A stretch of DNA of 64,000 nucleotides from Heterodera schachtii (GCA_023374025.1 SIJG01000050.1:727606-791605), one strand, 5' to 3'; shown: positions 12,625 to 23,714, counted from the stretch's first letter. Notes: a model not told the origin generated them from the letters alone. Numbers and translations are program-made.

Positions 12625-12991
12625 CTCAGTTCGGCCCCGGCACGGTTCGGCCCAGCAGGTTTTTGCACTATAACTTTTTTCTTTGCCAACCAAATCCAAC
12701 AATGTTGGTATCATTCGAGAGCTCTTCAGATGCTCTATTAGCCTCCAAAATTCCAAAAAAATTTGTTCAGTTTAAAAAAAGTTCAAACCAAAAAAGTTGG
12801 AAAATTTGGTTTTTTTGAACTCTTCTGACCATAACTTTTTTGAATCTTAACGAAATTTTTTCAAAATTTGCAGGCTAATAGTGAACACTTAGGGCTATCG
12901 AATGATATCAACATTGTTGGATTTGGTTGGCAAAGAAAAAAGTTATAGTCAAAAACATGCTGGGGCCGAACCGTGCCGGGGCCGAACTGAG
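12625..12991. repeat. Foldback element, CTCAGTTCGGCCCC family, copy 1
   Basis: Long arms face each other. The left arm carries CTCAGTTCGGCCCC, then AACCAAATCCAACAATGTTG, and the right arm carries the complements, ending GGGGCCGAACTGAG. The centre is a 'ggtatcattcgaga' motif. A second copy is at 22510-22895. Confidence 0.75.
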
Positions 12992-13265
12992 GTAGACCGT
13001 AATTTTCTGATATAAATTTTATTTGCTTATTCTTGACACTGATTTCGGCAAATTTCATAGAAAAATCATATGAAAATTAATTTAAATGTACGCAAAATTT
13101 TTTAAACTGTTCTTTAAATTTTGTTTAATATTTTTCAATCTTAAATATTTCTCTTTGAAATAAGGGAGTACCTATGGTAATTTTAAGGAACGCGTTACCA
13201 CATTTTTTGACATGCTTATTTTATTAAATAATAATAATATCTTTATTATTATATTTATTAACCGC

Positions 13266-13870
13266 TAAAATAAATCGTCCGTCCGTTCATTTGCCAACAC
13301 TTTTCCCAGCAAATTGTGATCGGATGGGGGCAAAAAACTCAAAAATTGTCCGATTTGTCCATTCCCATCCACCGGAAATGGCATTCCATCGGCCGTTTTG
13401 GCGATGATTCGGCTTCCCATTTTCGCTTTTTCCCTTTTTTCATCGCTTTTGCTTAATTTGCCAACGCTTTTCCCAGCGATCGGACAAAAATTGTGTTTAG
13501 GGAGTGTAAATGTGCGATGATTTGGCCTTTTTCTGCTGCTTTTCCTATTTTCCGCCCCTTTTTTGCTTGTCCATAAATAGGCAATGAAAGCCCAGCAAAA
13601 GCCACTCATTCTTCATTCATTTACTGACAAATTGCTGTGTTAATGTATTGCTAGGAATTTAGGATTTTTGATGAATTTCAGATAAAACAAAAAAATTCAC
13701 CAGTTCATATTTCTTCGTTCCAATACGCCGCCGTTCAATCTACCGTAAACCAACCCAACTCCATCCATCTCCATCAATCACTCTTCGTTCGTTTTGCCAA
13801 AAAAGTGAGAATTGTTAAAATTAAATAAAAATATTTCTGATTGATTCAGCACTCATTTCGTCTACCGTAC
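13266..13870 (+). promoter_or_regulatory. Shared promoter/5'UTR block, copy 2
   Basis: This is a near-identical copy of 4036-4645, with TGGCAT at 13379-13384, CCATAAATAGG at 13571-13581 and the same 5'UTR intron (donor at 13805, acceptor ending 13849). It ends about 130 bases before the start codon at 14002, and a second 5'UTR acceptor (TTTCAG) lies just ahead of that ATG. Confidence 0.6.
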
Positions 13871-14001
13871 TCTAACCAAAAATTCTTAGGCGTGTATGAC
13901 TTAGAGCACTGTTAAAATAAAAAATTCTATTCTATACATATTTTTTTAAAGATTTTCTTTGGAAAACATCAAATAAAATTCCAAAATAAAATTTCAGCAA
14001 A

Positions 14002-17000
14002 ATGTATACCATTTGCATGGCACATTTCGTCTTCCTTGCCGTCGTCATCGTCCACTTCTCTGAGCCAGCTTCTCGTCAGGTAAACAATTTTTTTTTAATC
14101 ATATAATAAAATTATATCCAAATTAAGAAATCGACTTTGAAACCTGTGTTTTATGAATACCAATTGGAACGCATTCCACTTGTATAATTTTTTTTCCCCA
14201 ATTTTTTTAATATTTTGTTTGGTACTAATGCACTTTACCCGACATAATTTTTTTTTTTGTCTAAATTCATGTAAATTAGCTACCGGGGGTTTTCAGCATC
14301 GCTGATTAAGAATCTGGCGTTCATTCCAACTAAATTCCATACACCAGAACCCGAAATCGAACTTTGGGTCGAACATAGAAAATTTTCAAAGTCCTATTCA
14401 AAAAAAAGTTCAACAAGATGCAATAGTGAAAAATCAATGAAAAAACAATGCTCGCATGGATACAATTCTGTGACTTGAGACCAAAAATTAAAAAAGACAG
14501 ACTCAAAGTCTCCAAACTGTTTTCGCCAGAAGTTCCGTGATTTATTTGTTATACAGCGCACGAGAAATGTTGAAAACCCCCGGAAACTATTTTACATGAA
14601 TTTAGACAAAAAAAATAAATTATGTTTGGTAAAGTGCATTAATAGCTTTTGTTTTTTGTTGCCTATTTTATTACATTTTACGATTTGAACACCACACAGG
14701 ACAGAATGATCAGCGAAATGCTTGACATGGAAAAGGGATGCACCGAGGAAACGTATTGCTTCTGCGATTTTTTTCATGATGGGAAAGGGAAACTATTAAT
14801 GGCAAGGGGAATGTGTTGTGGCTACGATAGGCTCTGCCGATGTTGCGATACGGTGGGTTGGTTGCTCATCATCATACAGCGCTAGGTCGAAGGACAAAAA
14901 GTGCAAAATTTTTGCTAAATTTTTTGACTAAATCCACACACATAACTTTTCTCAGACGCAATCAAATTGCGCACAATCTTGGTATCATACGATAGCACTA
15001 AGAATTCTCTATTAGCCTGCCAAATTTCAAAAAATTTTATTAAGTTTCAAAAAATTTATGGCCAAAAAGGTTTGGAAAACCAACTTTTTGAAATTTTCTG
15101 GCCACAAATTTTGAAACTTAAAGAAATTTTTTGAAATTTTGCAGACTAATAGAGGATTCTTAGGACTATCGAATGAAACTAAGAATGTTTAATTTGGATG
15201 CTTTTTAAAAAAGTTGTGGTTCACTAAACTTGCAAAAAATTTTATGGTCGTGTCTTTTTTTTATGGTCGTGTGAACTGCAATAGAGCCCCAATTTGCACA
15301 ATCTTGGTATCATAGGACGATAGCCCATGAATCACTTTATTAGCTTTTTCAAAATTTTTTTTTATTAAGTTTTACAAAAGTTATGACAATTTTTCCAGCT
15401 TTTTTTGGCTATAACTTTTGAAAAACATGATAAATTTTTTTGAAATTTAACATGCTAATAAAGCAATTCAAGGGTTACCGTATGATACCAAGATTGTGCA
15501 ATTTGGTTGTGTCTGAAAAAAAGTTATGAGTTGCTTTAGTCAAAATTTAAGCAAATTTTACACTTTTTTAAAAAAGGTGCATTTTTTCAGAACCCACTGT
15601 TTGCTGGAATGCCAAATGTATTGTGTGTGTCCTCCAATTTAGCCTAATTAATGTTTTACCGATTCTTTCTGGCAGATAACACTTAAAGGACACATTTATA
15701 CCGAAGAATGCAAGATTGAGGACAAAGAAGCCAACTATGGTAAAAATTGGTGTCTATGTCGATTCCTAAAAAAAAAATGCAAAAATGAGCAACAAAAAGT
15801 GCAAAATCAGACATCTGTTTTTTTTTTGTATGAATTTTTAAAATTGATTATTAGAGCTCGTATTTTGAGGCATATGCCTCGGTATGTTAAGCATAAATAA
15901 CACACATTTAAAAAAAAATTTATTAATAAACCTACATTTAATTTGCTAATAAAACTTTTCAAAATGACAATTTAAATATGGACTTTAATTAACAATTATT
16001 TTAATTAGCAATAATTTTTTTTCTAAAAATGAGGTAAATTTTGCTTAATTTAACAGTTTAGTTGTTTAGCAACCGAAAGATACACCTGTGCTCGTTCTGT
16101 GGAACCCGTTCCGGAGACTGCCTGTTGTGAGAAGAACTACATTCCTAAACTTAGTACTCGTCATTTCAGTGGAGAAGCGGTATGCCGCAATTTTTTTTAA
16201 AAAATTTAAGATAACGGCTAGATTTGGCATAATGCATTTTGAAAGATATTTATTAGGGATTCTGTAGAACATAAAAGGTGACTCGCCCGGTGGGACTCGA
16301 ACCCACCACCCAGCAATCCGCGCCGTGCTCTAACCAACTGGGCTACGGGCGCTCCTTTTAGCGGTTCTCCCATGTCCTTTATCCCACTTTCTCCCACACT
16401 CCGTTCCTTCTGGCATCACAATTCAATTCACATGCACGAAGTTTAAAAATACACTTTTTATTAGCCCCAAAAAAAGGAAGCCGCCCCTAATATAAAATTG
16501 TAATCCTGTGCGATGTTTTTGATGTTTTCATACAGCAAACGCTACATATTTTGGTACTTTTCGATAAAACTGGCGCATAATTTTTCTTGGTATCAACCTG
16601 GTTTCAACATTTTTGGTACTTCTCGATAAAACTGGCAAAAGTTTCAACATTTTTGGTACTTCTCGATAAAACTGGCAAAAGTTTCAACATTTTTGGTACT
16701 TTTCGATAAAACTGGCACATAATTTTTTTTGGTATCAACCTAGTAGTTTCAACATTTTTGGTACTTTTCGATAAAACTGGCACATAATTTTCTTGGTATC
16801 AACCTAGTTTCAACATTTATCATCATCATCATGCATTAACACAACTATTTTTTTTTTGTTTAAAGCGAATGTTCCGTGAGTCGAGACAGCGTAGCTGCGA
16901 TCAGCCGAACGAAATTATAATTGCTCTACCATCCGGCCCAGACGGCCTCCAGAAGACCTTCGAAAAGTCCCTTAATGAATATGAAGCTTTGTGCATTAAG

Positions 17001-18353
17001 GACAGTGCTGAATTTTTGGTTATTTGAATAATTCTTTTATATGTAATTATAAATAATACATTTTGTCACAGGTTCCACGCGCTAAAATCGGGCAAATCAC
17101 TTATGTAAGAGAACAAAAAAAATTTTTTTTTACATATATTTACAAAATTTATTATTATATTAATTTTTTATTTGATTTTTTCTATAATAGCAATGATTTT
17201 CTGAAAACCAAAACCATTTTTAGGAGGAAAGTAGTGTGTGTGTGTGTATTAGAAGAAATAAACGGTTTCATTGAAAATTAATTATTTTAAATGTTTATAG
17301 GACCCGATTGACTCTCCAACCACGCCAGCTACGACGACGGTATGTCATTTATTCAACATTATTATTAAATTTTAACGGGAGAGAGAGAGAGAGAATTAGG
17401 CTACGCTAATTGAATTAGCGTAGCCAGTGGGTCTGAGGATGTAATAGCCCCTCCCACCCACACCCGAAACTGAAAAATGAAAAATTTTAATGAAATAAGA
17501 AATTTTCTGAAAAGGTATATTTTTGTTCTTAGTAATTTCATTAAAAATTTCAAAATTTCCGCTTGGCAATGTATTCATTCATTGCCAGACCCAAAATCCC
17601 TATAAAATTTTCAAAATTTCACTCAAAAATCGCCAATTTGATGAAAATTTGTTATAAAAAGTCGGCCGGTCAGAAATTCAAAAATCGGCACCGCCGTGCC
17701 CTACCCTTCAAAAAATAGAAGAAGAAGCCGATGAACAAAAAAAGATCGTCGCTGGAGAGCGGAGGGGGCGGGGGGGGGGGGGGTAGCCACCCCGGCGCCC
17801 GGAAAATGCGTCAGTGAAACTATAAAACCAAGTTCCTTGGGTTTGGGAGGTCGCTGATCACGAATTGAACATACATTTTGGCCCACTCCGAACACCGGAC
17901 CCGAATTCGAACAAAAGGTCGAAAGTTCAAATTTTCAAATTTTGCATTTTTGGTTAAGAAACGGCATAAATGTTCTTTATTTGAAGGATTGATGATTTTT
18001 AGTTTGTTTCCGTGTACGTAAACCGATTTTTAAGAAAAAACCTAATTTCGAAAATTTAGACTTTTCGGCTTTTTGTTCGAGTTCTGGTCCGGGGTTCGAA
18101 ATGCAGAACGATGTTTTTATAGAAGTTTATTTCCATATTACAATACTAATGCCATAGAACTTTATTTTAAAATATTTGTATCACTGACCGATTTTCCACT
18201 GACCGATTTTCCGGTCACGGCCACCCCGCCCCGCCGGAAGTCAGCTACGCGCCCTTAATTAATGCATCTTTAAATTCCATTTAGCCTCCAAGCAAGGCAT
18301 TTCGTGTTACTGTCTCGTCGTATGCCGCCGCTTCTTTCATCCGTAATAATTAA
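14002..18353 (+). CDS. Secreted Cys-rich protein, paralog 2 (8 exons, ~232 aa)
   Basis: Exons: 14002-14079, 14700-14852, 15676-15739, 16070-16179, 16866-17018, 17072-17104, 17301-17339, 18285-18353. All phases agree and the sum is 233 codons with TAA at 18351-18353. Exon 1 is a signal peptide (MYTICMAHFVFLAVVIVH...). Exon 2 has the C-x5-YCFCD ... GMCCG ... CRCC pattern shared with exon 3 of the gene at 4771. Exon 4 has an ACC motif, and exon 5 starts R-x-x-RE like exon 7 of the paralog. The C-terminus is Thr/Pro/Ser-rich (DPIDSPTTPATTT). The product is probably extracellular and disulphide-rich. The introns host a MITE, foldbacks, an antisense tRNA-like unit and tandem repeats. The last two small exons are the least sure. 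Confidence 0.72.
14226..14641. mobile_element. Foldback MITE with ~90-bp terminal inverted repeats
   Basis: The left arm TAATGCACTTTACC ... 'ctaaattcatgtaaa' ... CCGGGGGTTTTCA is matched in reverse complement at the right end, closing with GGTAAAGTGCATTA. It lies in intron 1 of the gene at 14002. Confidence 0.7.
14940..15540. repeat. Two neighbouring foldback repeats
   Basis: About 14948-15230 and 15290-15530 are each inverted repeats around 'aaaaagttatggcc'-type arms, with outer motifs 'ttggtatcat' and 'atgataccaag' near both ends. They belong to the same broad family as the elements at 12625, 20195, 22510, 35300 and 58965. Both lie in intron 2 of the gene at 14002. Confidence 0.6.
16282..16352 (-). 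tRNA. tRNA-like sequence (probably pseudo-tRNA or SINE head)
   Basis: On the minus strand GCGCCCG pairs with CGGGCGA (six of seven) as an acceptor stem. There is a good A box (TAGCCCAGTTGG) and a perfect B box (GGTTCGAGTCC) with a 5-bp T stem. A TTTT run about 10 bases downstream could end Pol III transcription. The anticodon arm is poor: the best fold is a 4-bp stem around GCGGATT, lacking U33, so the amino acid is unclear. It sits antisense in an intron of the gene at 14002. Confidence 0.5.
16549..16817. repeat. Tandem repeat with 'ttggtacttctcgataaaac' core
   Basis: Five copies of a core containing 'tttttggtactt' and 'cgataaaactggca' are spaced either ~41 or ~65 bp apart, the longer unit adding 'ttcttggtatcaacct'. 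It lies in an intron of the gene at 14002. Confidence 0.8.
17399..17425. repeat. Near-perfect 27-bp palindrome
   Basis: GGCTACGCTAATT is followed by one base and its exact complement. It opens a transposon-like segment of intron 7 (to ~18260) that closes with 'agctacgcgccctt', so the palindrome may be a terminal repeat of that element. Confidence 0.6.
17426..18260. mobile_element. Repeat-derived segment filling intron 7
   Basis: The segment is GC-richer than its surroundings, with a G-run at ~17770-17782. A block at 18005-18110 ('aaaccgattttt', then 'cgaaaatttagac' and 'ttttgttcgag') recurs in related form at 21700-21800. Its ends resemble CAAGGGCGTAGC-type termini, but I could not fix a target duplication. 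Confidence 0.4.
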
Positions 18354-18817
18354 CAACCGATTTTTAGTTGCATTTTTTTGATTCATCTTGGTCTAAAACG
18401 TATTGAAAAATATTTTTAGTTTATTCTATTTAGTTAATTGCTGTTTTTCATTTTAAAGTCCCAACTAAAAGCGTACATTTTGCATATTTTGGCGTTTTTC
18501 AAAAAACTCCTTAAAATAAAATAAATCAAAAAATTCACCCACTAAGATTGACTTTTCCAAGTTTTCAAATGTACATCAGTCGGAAAATTAACTTTTTTTT
18601 ATTAACTCAAATTTTCAGCCAAAAAAATTGTCACAAAAATATTTATAATATAATTTCCGATGAATTTTATGTAAAAGAAAACAAATATTAATACTGGTAC
18701 AATTTTTTCACACCACTTAGATTTGAATTTTTTGGAGGTTTTTGGTGCATAAAAAAATCGCATCCCATTAGTATTTTCCAATGTGTGTTAACAATTAAAG
18801 AAAAAATTTTCAGTGAT
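18354..18817. other. AT-rich intergenic stretch
   Basis: I see no supported gene or clear repeat. A TTTTCAG acceptor at its right end precedes the coding-like bit at 18818-18920. Confidence 0.4.
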
Positions 18818-18920
18818 GGTGAGTGTGCTTCTGCAATTCTTGCTCAGTCATTTCTATGGCGACGAATGAGAATTTCGTTGAATTGCCAATGAACCTGGTC
18901 GGCGCCATCACCCATTTGAC
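18818..18920 (+). other. Coding-like fragment before a minisatellite
   Basis: After a TTTTCAG acceptor the text is GC-richer, and from 18857 a frame reads MATNENFVELPMNLVGAITH before running into the 30-bp repeat. It could be a 5' exon of the membrane-like gene at 20472 or a relic. No firm donor is seen. Confidence 0.25.
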
Positions 18921-18934
18921 CCCAATTCCGGTCA

Positions 18935-19655
18935 TTATTCATTCCCCATTTGACCCCCGATCATTTAGTCATTCCCCATTTGACCCCCGATCATTTAGTC
19001 ATTCCCCATTTGACCCCCGATCATTTAGTCATTCCCCATTTGACCCCCGATCATTTAGTCATTCCCCATTTGACCCCCGATCATTTATTCATCACCAAAT
19101 TGTCCCCAGTTCCGATCATTCATAAAAAATAATTTAAAAAGTTAAAAAACATCATTTGTCCCCCCAATTCCGATCATTTATTCACTCCTCCATTTGTCCC
19201 CAATTCCGATTATTTATTTAAAAAAATAAAACGTAAAAAATCTCATTTATACCCCCCCCCAATCCGATCATTTATCCATTTCCCATTTATCTCCATTTCC
19301 GATCATTAAAAAAAAATAATTTAAAAAAACGTAAAAAAAAAAAAACTTCATTTGTCCCCCAATTCCGATAACTTATCTATTTTTGTCACAATTTGTGTCA
19401 TTCATTTATCAATTCGCAATTTGACTCCAATTCCGCTCATTTATCCATCCATTCCTCATTTGTCACCAATCTGATCTTTTTCCATTCCCCATTTGTCCCC
19501 AATTCTGATCATTTATATAAAAAAATAAAAAAAAATTCATTTGCCCCCCCCCCCAATTCCGGTCATCTAACCATTCATCATTTGTCCCATTTCCGATCAT
19601 TTTTCCATTCCCAATTTGTGCCGAGTTTTGATTAAAAAACGCAAAAAAAGTCCCT
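18935..19655. repeat. 30-bp minisatellite with a degenerate tail
   Basis: Five near-exact 30-bp copies (CCCCATTTGACCCCCGATCA core) at 18943-19090 are followed to ~19655 by looser copies of 'aattccgatcatttat' and 'catttgtcccc'. The same text occurs on the other strand at 25900-26050. Frames through it are not genes. Confidence 0.85.
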
Positions 19656-20471
19656 TGTCCCCCCATCAATAATTATTGTATTAATTCAGTTTAATAAAAA
19701 TTATTCTGATATGACTTTACCTGCTTTACCATACAAGATCTAAGAATACCACCTGTTAAGTTTGTTTCTCAGGGTTATGTCGTAAGTAAGGAACGGAATG
19801 GATTTGGATTTATATGGATTTCCGTGTAATCCAAGTAGTATTTTAAGGTTGGTTTGAGACTTCTAGGGTGCCTTCCAGATTTTTCCATGTTTCAGCTTTT
19901 TGTCCATATTTGGCTGTTCATAAAATTTCTCGAAAAAAATACATTGGAAGACCAAAAATTTATTTTAAACAATACACAATCCTAAAGAATGTAGAAATAA
20001 TGATTTTTTGTAGTAATAGTGCCAAAAAAAGATAGCTAAGTGCCAACATTTTGAATTTAAATCTTTACATGAAATATTTGAGGATAAAATTGTAAAAGTA
20101 AATTAATCTTATCATACTGAAAAAAAAAAGTTTATAAAGTACAGAATATGCTATGTTTTTTGCCATGGTCATCTAACGTCCTTAAAATGCAATTGAGCCA
20201 AAATTAATTTATATATTCGATAATTCTAATAATTCTCGATTAATCTTTAAAATTTCAAAAAATTTCATTCAGTTTAAAAAAACTATGGTTAAAAAATTCT
20301 GCCTCAAGATTTTTTGAAATTTTGGTACCATTACTTTTTTATAATTTTATAAAAAAATTCAATATTCTGATTGACAACACTTAAAGCTATTGAATGTGAT
20401 ATAATGAAATTTTAATTTGCTTGAATTTAAGCCAAATTAAGAATTTAAATGTCTTACATTTGTTTTCCTAG
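19656..20471. other. Gene-free stretch with a foldback repeat
   Basis: It is AT-rich. About 20195-20440 is a decayed foldback with inverted 'aaaaactatggt' and 'accattactttttt' arms, of the family seen at 14940. No exon is supported. Confidence 0.4.
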
Positions 20472-21642
20472 CCTTGGCGGATTTAGAAACGACCTAGCAC
20501 CCTTGGCAGCGTGCTGCTCGTTCAAAAGCATGCACATCGTGCACTTTGTGGGCAAGAGCAGCAAACGGATGTAAATTGCAAATTTTAAATGCCCCAAAAC
20601 ACTGTAAACATGGAAAACTGTCGTACTGAGTTGGCCCCAATCAATGTGCTTTGGCTGAGTTCAATGGTCCGTCCGTTTTTTGATCCAATTTCAGGAATTC
20701 GTTTCAAAAGAAAATTTTTTAAATTTCCCATTTTTTCAGCTTCTCGCGTTGGCTTCGGTGCCGTTCTGTCTCAGCCAAGGGCGTAGGCAGGGGGGGGGAC
20801 TGAGGAGGCTAAAGCCCCCCCCCCCCGAAACCCAAAAAGTAAAGAATTTTCAGTAGATTTTTTTGAAATTTTAAGCAATTTTCTTAATAAAATTGCATTA
20901 AAATACTCAAAAATTTTCCCGGCGGCGCCTATCGGCACCGCCGGACCCCCATTTTACCATATTTTTGAAAAATAGTGGCCAAAATGGCAAAAAATATTAA
21001 TTTTTGGCGAAAAATTTTGTAAAATACACCCCATAATTCGGGAATTCAAAAAACCAAAAATACACCCCTAAAAATTGACTTAAAAAGAAAAATACACCCC
21101 TAAAAATCGAATTTTTGAGTTCAGCCCCCCCCCCCCCCCCAAAGCCAAGGGTCTGGCTACGCCCTTGGTCTCAGCGTGTTGGCACTTCTGATCACCGCGA
21201 AATGCTGGTTAACTGACGGGGATGGAGCCGGTGGCATTTCGTTGCGGGCATATTTGCCCGGGTGGGTTCAGGCAAAAAATAATTCACTAAATTCTTAAAA
21301 ATTAAAAAAAATATTAAAGAATTTTAAAAAAATTTATTTTAAAAATTCAAAAATAATTCGCCTGCCAAGAAAATAAAAGAAAATTTCCAAAACAATACCG
21401 TTTGCTTTTTTTAATGAAAATTTTTTAATTTAGACAATTAGCATTAGAATTTTCAAGGACTTTTCCAGAGCTCCGCCCTTGGCCCGGACGCGTACAAAAG
21501 CCTGGCACCCGTGGTGGCCGGCGGCCAGTACCAGCACTACTCCATCTCCAGCAGACATGGCATTCCGCCGCCGGCGACGACACCGCCCGGGGCTGACGCA
21601 TCACAGAGCTCATTTGGCACATTTGTGTACAAAAAATATTGA
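20472..21642 (+). pseudogene. Membrane-protein-like gene, exon split by a hAT MITE
   Basis: Three coding segments: 20472 to ~20552 (Cys-rich, LAPLAACCSF, possible donor GTGGGC), 20740-20775 resuming at 21176 to ~21255, and 21469-21642 ending TGA. The middle exon encodes a hydrophobic segment (LLALASVPFCLS then VLALLITAKCW) that looks like a membrane helix, and the MITE (20776-21167) splits it. The last exon gives a 57-aa Pro/Ser/Gly-rich tail starting SSALGPDAYKSL and ending FGTFVYKKY. The GC-rich third positions of that tail are convincing. The 5' end is not found. The family is unknown; a small multi-pass protein of claudin-like type is possible. If the insertion is fixed, the gene is broken. 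Confidence 0.5.
20776..21167. mobile_element. hAT-type MITE, CAAGGGCGTAG family, copy 2 (392 bp)
   Basis: Ends CAAGGGCGTAGGC and GCTACGCCCTTG are flanked by GTCTCAGC (20768-20775, 21168-21175). Relative to copy 1 it lies in the opposite orientation. It interrupts a coding exon. Confidence 0.93.
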
Positions 21643-22074
21643 AAATTGGACAATTTAAATCACAAAACAAACACAGAATGATAATTTTAATTTTGCTTTT
21701 ATATCCGTGTATTTAAACCGATTTTGAACCTAAAAATGCTAAGATCGAAAATTTAGATTTCAACTTTTTGTTTGAATCCGGGTTCGGAGGAATTCAGAAC
21801 AATGTTCTCATATATATTTTGAAAACCCTCGACCCTAATTGGATCCCCCCAAAAACAACAAAATTCTTTTTTATGTGTAGCAAAAAAAAGCAATGACGAA
21901 ACATATCAACAACAAAAAAAAGAACATCGCAACACATAAAAAACCACTAACTAATTAGCCAACTAATTAACGGATCAACACATAAAAACATAACTTAATA
22001 TCCGTTACAAATTGCTCTCTGCTGATGTTTGATCACTATGATAAAAACTCTCAAGTTTCTATATCCTCTGATTT
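21643..22074. other. Intergenic stretch, partly repeat
   Basis: Text at 21700-21800 is related to 18005-18110. The rest is AT-rich without an exon. Confidence 0.4.
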
Positions 22075-22434
22075 CTATGCGTTCTTTGGAACGCATTCTT
22101 TTTTTTTCATTTTGCATGAGCATATCTTTCCCGAAGAAGTGTCTTCAAATCCTTCACAGTTAAATTTATGCGAACCAAAGTCTATTTTGTCAGTGTTTTT
22201 GCAATCATTTAAACACTTATTCCACCCAACATCTCCAGGTTTGATATTATTGTTGTTTTTGCTACGGCTAAAGCATCCCATGCCATGGGCAACATGATGA
22301 TTAGGGTCGGCACTGAACAGCAGCAGCACAATCACAAGCAGTAACAGCAGCAGACGATGTGCCACCACCACCGCAAGTGATGATGAAGTGGAAGAAGAAG
22401 CAGATGGGGTGAAGAACGACGAATTGGCAAACAT
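22075..22434 (-). CDS. Small secreted Cys-rich protein, one exon (119 aa)
   Basis: This is an intact single-exon frame. Residues ~1-18 are Ser/Thr-rich and residues ~19-42 form a strong hydrophobic core (RLLLLLLVIVLLLFSAD), giving a signal peptide with an unusually long polar head. The mature part, ~75 aa, has seven Cys. Spacing in the core is WNKCLNDCKN (C-x3-C), a later FNC, then KICSC (C-x-C) and a final Cys. C-x3-C followed by C-x-C is the outline of the Cys-stabilised alpha/beta fold of defensin-like peptides, but the match is to spacing only and I do not assign a family or activity. A foldback element lies upstream (22510-22895). The low-complexity poly-Asn run (KNNNNIK) is odd. Confidence 0.62.
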   Translation of the reverse strand: MFANSSFFTPSASSSTSSSLAVVVAHRLLLLLLVIVLLLFSADPNHHVAHGMGCFSRSKNNNNIKPGDVGWNKCLNDCKNTDKIDFGSHKFNCEGFEDTSSGKICSCKMKKKECVPKNA

Positions 22435-22509
22435 TTAATCTGTTCAAAAAGAAAAATGGCAAACAAATGAAATTGTTTAAAATAATTTTGATGGTTTTAT
22501 AGATGGGGC

Positions 22510-22895
22510 GGTCTACCTCAGTTCGGCCCTCACGGTTCAGCCCCAGCATGCTTTACCAATATAACTTTCTATAACTTTTTCTTTGTCAACCAAATCCAAA
22601 TTGTTGGTATCATTCGAAAGCTTAATGTATTTAGAAGTTTTTTCTAAGCTATTGCTTTGCGATTAGAGAATTACCAAAATAGTTATACATGAAAATTGTG
22701 AAAAAGTCGAAATTTTAAATTTTTCTTAATAAAATTTTTTCTATTCTTGAAAATTTTTTTTCGCTTTTTGGTAAGGCTAATAGAGCATGTTAAGAGCTTT
22801 CGAATGATACCAAGATTGATGGATTTGGATAACAAATAAAAAAGCTATCGTGGAAAAGCATGCTGGGGCCGAACCGTGGGGGCCGAACTGAGCGG
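22510..22895. repeat. Foldback element, CTCAGTTCGGCC family, copy 2
   Basis: The left arm CTCAGTTCGGCC...CAGCATGCTT and the right arm AAGCATGCTGGGGCCGAACC...GGCCGAACTGAG match the element at 12625-12991. It lies in the likely promoter region of the minus-strand gene at 22075-22434. Confidence 0.72.
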
Positions 22896-23549
22896 TTCCG
22901 AGATGGGGGGGGGGGAGAACTTATTGTACTTGGCGCCTTTTCTGGAAAAAAAAATCAAAAATTAATCATGAAGTCAAACCACCATACAATTTATTTATTT
23001 TTCTTACTGAAATCGTTAATTCAGAATTCGGCGGATCGGACAACTCCTTTTCCAAGGACGAGTATATCCAAGGACATAAGGGGAAAACAAATTCCATTAA
23101 ATTCAAGGACATGTAAAAATTTTATCATATGCAATAAAAATGGTTAAGTTTTATCCAAATGGTTTATATTTTTTCGCCGGAATGAAATTTTTACCAAATA
23201 TTTTTTGTTTCCGTTGCTTATTTTTCCTCATTTCACCGCATATACACTTTTTTCGGTGTGCTTTTTACCTGATTTCCGAGGAACAGTGCCGTCCGGCGGG
23301 AAAATTTTTTTTGGGGAATTTTTGTTAAATTTATTACCAGATTTTTCACCAATAATGCAATAAGTTACAAAAAATTTGGTATAAAAGGTCAAAAATTAAA
23401 ATTTTTGAATTATTGTTTTCAATGCTCATTTTCAAGGACAATTGAATTCAAGGATACTTTCAAATTTTCAAGTGAGAGGGCCCGTTTCCAGGGTGCCCTT
23501 GCCATTCAAGGACGTATCCGAACCGTGCCGTTAATGGTTTTGAAATTTC
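22896..23549. other. Gene-free stretch with dispersed 'caaggac' motifs
   Basis: The words 'ttcaaggaca' and 'ccaaggac' occur at least five times, as in the introns of the gene at 27326. Short ORFs here have no splice support. Confidence 0.35.
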
Positions 23550-23714
23550 GGGTCAATGGCAACGCGTACAAAAGGCAACTCGTATTTTACAAATAAGCCT
23601 AAGCCTAGGCCCAAGCAAGCATAGGCCTAGTCGAAAGCTTAGGCCTAAGCCTAAAGCCTAGGCCTAACCTAAGCAATTGTACGAGTTGCCTTTTGTACGA
23701 GTTGTCACGGCACC
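23550..23714. mobile_element. Short inverted-repeat element with telomere-like core
   Basis: Ends GGGTCAATGGCAAC and GTTGTCACGGCACC continue inward as GTACAAAAGGCAACTCGTA and its complement. Flanks GAAATTTC and GAAATTTG are an almost perfect 8-bp duplication. The core is a string of AAGCCT/AGGCCT variants resembling the nematode telomere unit TTAGGC. A longer relative is at 46197-46562. Confidence 0.65.

Noticed and set aside
22025..22297. 90-aa plus-strand frame
   Set aside because: It is antisense to the one-exon secreted gene, which has a signal peptide and ordered Cys.
23590..23690. True telomere or chromosome end
   Set aside because: The AAGCCT/AGGCCT run is short, irregular and enclosed in an inverted-repeat element with single-copy DNA on both sides.
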